From Lutibacter maritimus (GTDB lineage Bacteria; Bacteroidota; Bacteroidia; Flavobacteriales; Flavobacteriaceae), in the NCBI RefSeq assembly GCF_900116115.1, contig NZ_FOZP01000002.1, positions 456,122 through 520,121 on the forward strand: a stretch of DNA of 64,000 bases. Reading direction: 5' to 3'. The position numbers were made by a program, and so were the translations under genes. The notes below the pieces were generated by a model that saw only the letters and a list, made by a program, of their open reading frames with translations, was not told the origin of the DNA and did not search any database. Below are positions 63,724 to 64,000 of this stretch, in pieces; the stretch's first letter is position 1, and each line of letters opens with the position of its first letter.

Positions 63724-64000
63724 CTAAACTACGGAATTTTTAATAGTAGTTTCAACTTTTTCAAAAAGTTTCTCAAATTCCATACTGTCTGCTTTAATAG
63801 CTTCATGAAATTCAAAGGTTACATTTATTCCTATTCCAAGCGGAAACATGCCATGTTTATTTACTTTCCAACAGTTGTTAATTGTTACTGGAATTATGTA
63901 GGCTGAAGGTGCAAATTTGGTGAGCATTTTCAAGCCATTTTCTGAAAATCGTTTTGGAACACCATCTTTACTTCTGGTGCCTTCTGGGTAAATTACAGCT
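63724..64000 (-). CDS. PlsC-type 1-acyl-glycerol-3-phosphate acyltransferase, 5' end cut by window
   Basis: The visible C-terminal part (about 91 residues) begins with AVIYPEGTRSKDG, the conserved PEGTRS substrate-binding motif of the PlsC family. It goes on through PSAYIIPVTINNCWK, where the VPV-like motif is PVT. The HxxxxD active site lies beyond base 64000. It is 26 bases upstream of the desaturase gene on the same strand, so the two may share a transcript. Confidence 0.85.
   Translation of the reverse strand, partial: AVIYPEGTRSKDGVPKRFSENGLKMLTKFAPSAYIIPVTINNCWKVNKHGMFPLGIGINVTFEFHEAIKADSMEFEKLFEKVETTIKNSVV

Overview
The window is AT-rich chromosomal DNA from a member of the Bacteroidota, almost certainly the family Flavobacteriaceae. 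The evidence is a giant surface protein with a gliding-motility-type C-terminal sorting domain followed by PorP/SprF and OmpA-family genes, a Bacteroidota-type SdhCAB with one cytochrome b subunit, promoters of the Bacteroidota type (-7 TAnnTTTG, -33 TTTG), few Shine-Dalgarno sequences, and many lipoproteins and secreted proteins. The genus cannot be fixed from the sequence. No rRNA, tRNA, insertion sequence, prophage or CRISPR array was seen. No gene-free stretch exceeds 300 bases.

Layout. 1-3.2 kb: the 5' part of fabF and acpP (fatty-acid synthesis, minus strand), divergent from purN and an RNase H, then a small lipoprotein. 3.3-5.7 kb: a secreted M43 metalloprotease lipoprotein and sufS. 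5.8-13.0 kb: a minus-strand efflux operon under a TetR repressor (TetR, TolC, HlyD-type lipoprotein adaptor, small membrane protein, two ABC ATPases, two ABC-2 permeases). It resembles E. coli cecR/ybhGFSR, but the tandem ATPase is split into two genes. 13.1-14.4 kb: a beta-lactamase-family serine hydrolase.

14.6-30.8 kb: the centrepiece, a 4109-residue type IX-secreted adhesin-like protein. It has Ig/PKD-like modules, DUF11-like modules and a type B C-terminal domain, and is followed by PorP/SprF and a PD40-OmpA protein. A second OmpA protein with an unrecognised N-terminal domain has its own promoter. 30.9-34.9 kb: sufD, sufC, sufB and an A-type carrier gene (minus strand), the rest of the Fe-S assembly set whose sufS lies 25 kb away.

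35-46 kb: M14 carboxypeptidase, thiL, a probable outer-membrane protein, an alpha/beta hydrolase, an ACT-like protein divergent from lysC, a membrane-anchored TPR-AraC regulator, aminopeptidase P and a ChaN-like protein. 46.3-49.6 kb: a signalling operon of PAS histidine kinase and a receiver-CRP fusion, followed by a tandem universal stress protein; palindromes precede both transcription units. 49.6-55.7 kb: two convergent paralogous BNR/sortilin-like propeller proteins. 55.9-59.3 kb: sdhCAB. 59.5-60.2 kb: a DUF2975 membrane protein with an XRE regulator. 60.2-62.7 kb: a methionine/glutamine-type aminotransferase, a coiled-coil protein and an omega-amidase-like nitrilase. 62.7-64 kb: an acyl-ACP desaturase and a partial PlsC-type acyltransferase.

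Most of the window is conserved flavobacterial core. The most noteworthy observations are the higher-order repeat in the giant protein and the orphan OmpA next to it, the overlapping TetR operators inside a consensus promoter, a motif shared by the promoters of sufS, the suf operon and sdhCAB, and the kinase / receiver-CRP / stress-protein locus with palindromic candidate operators.
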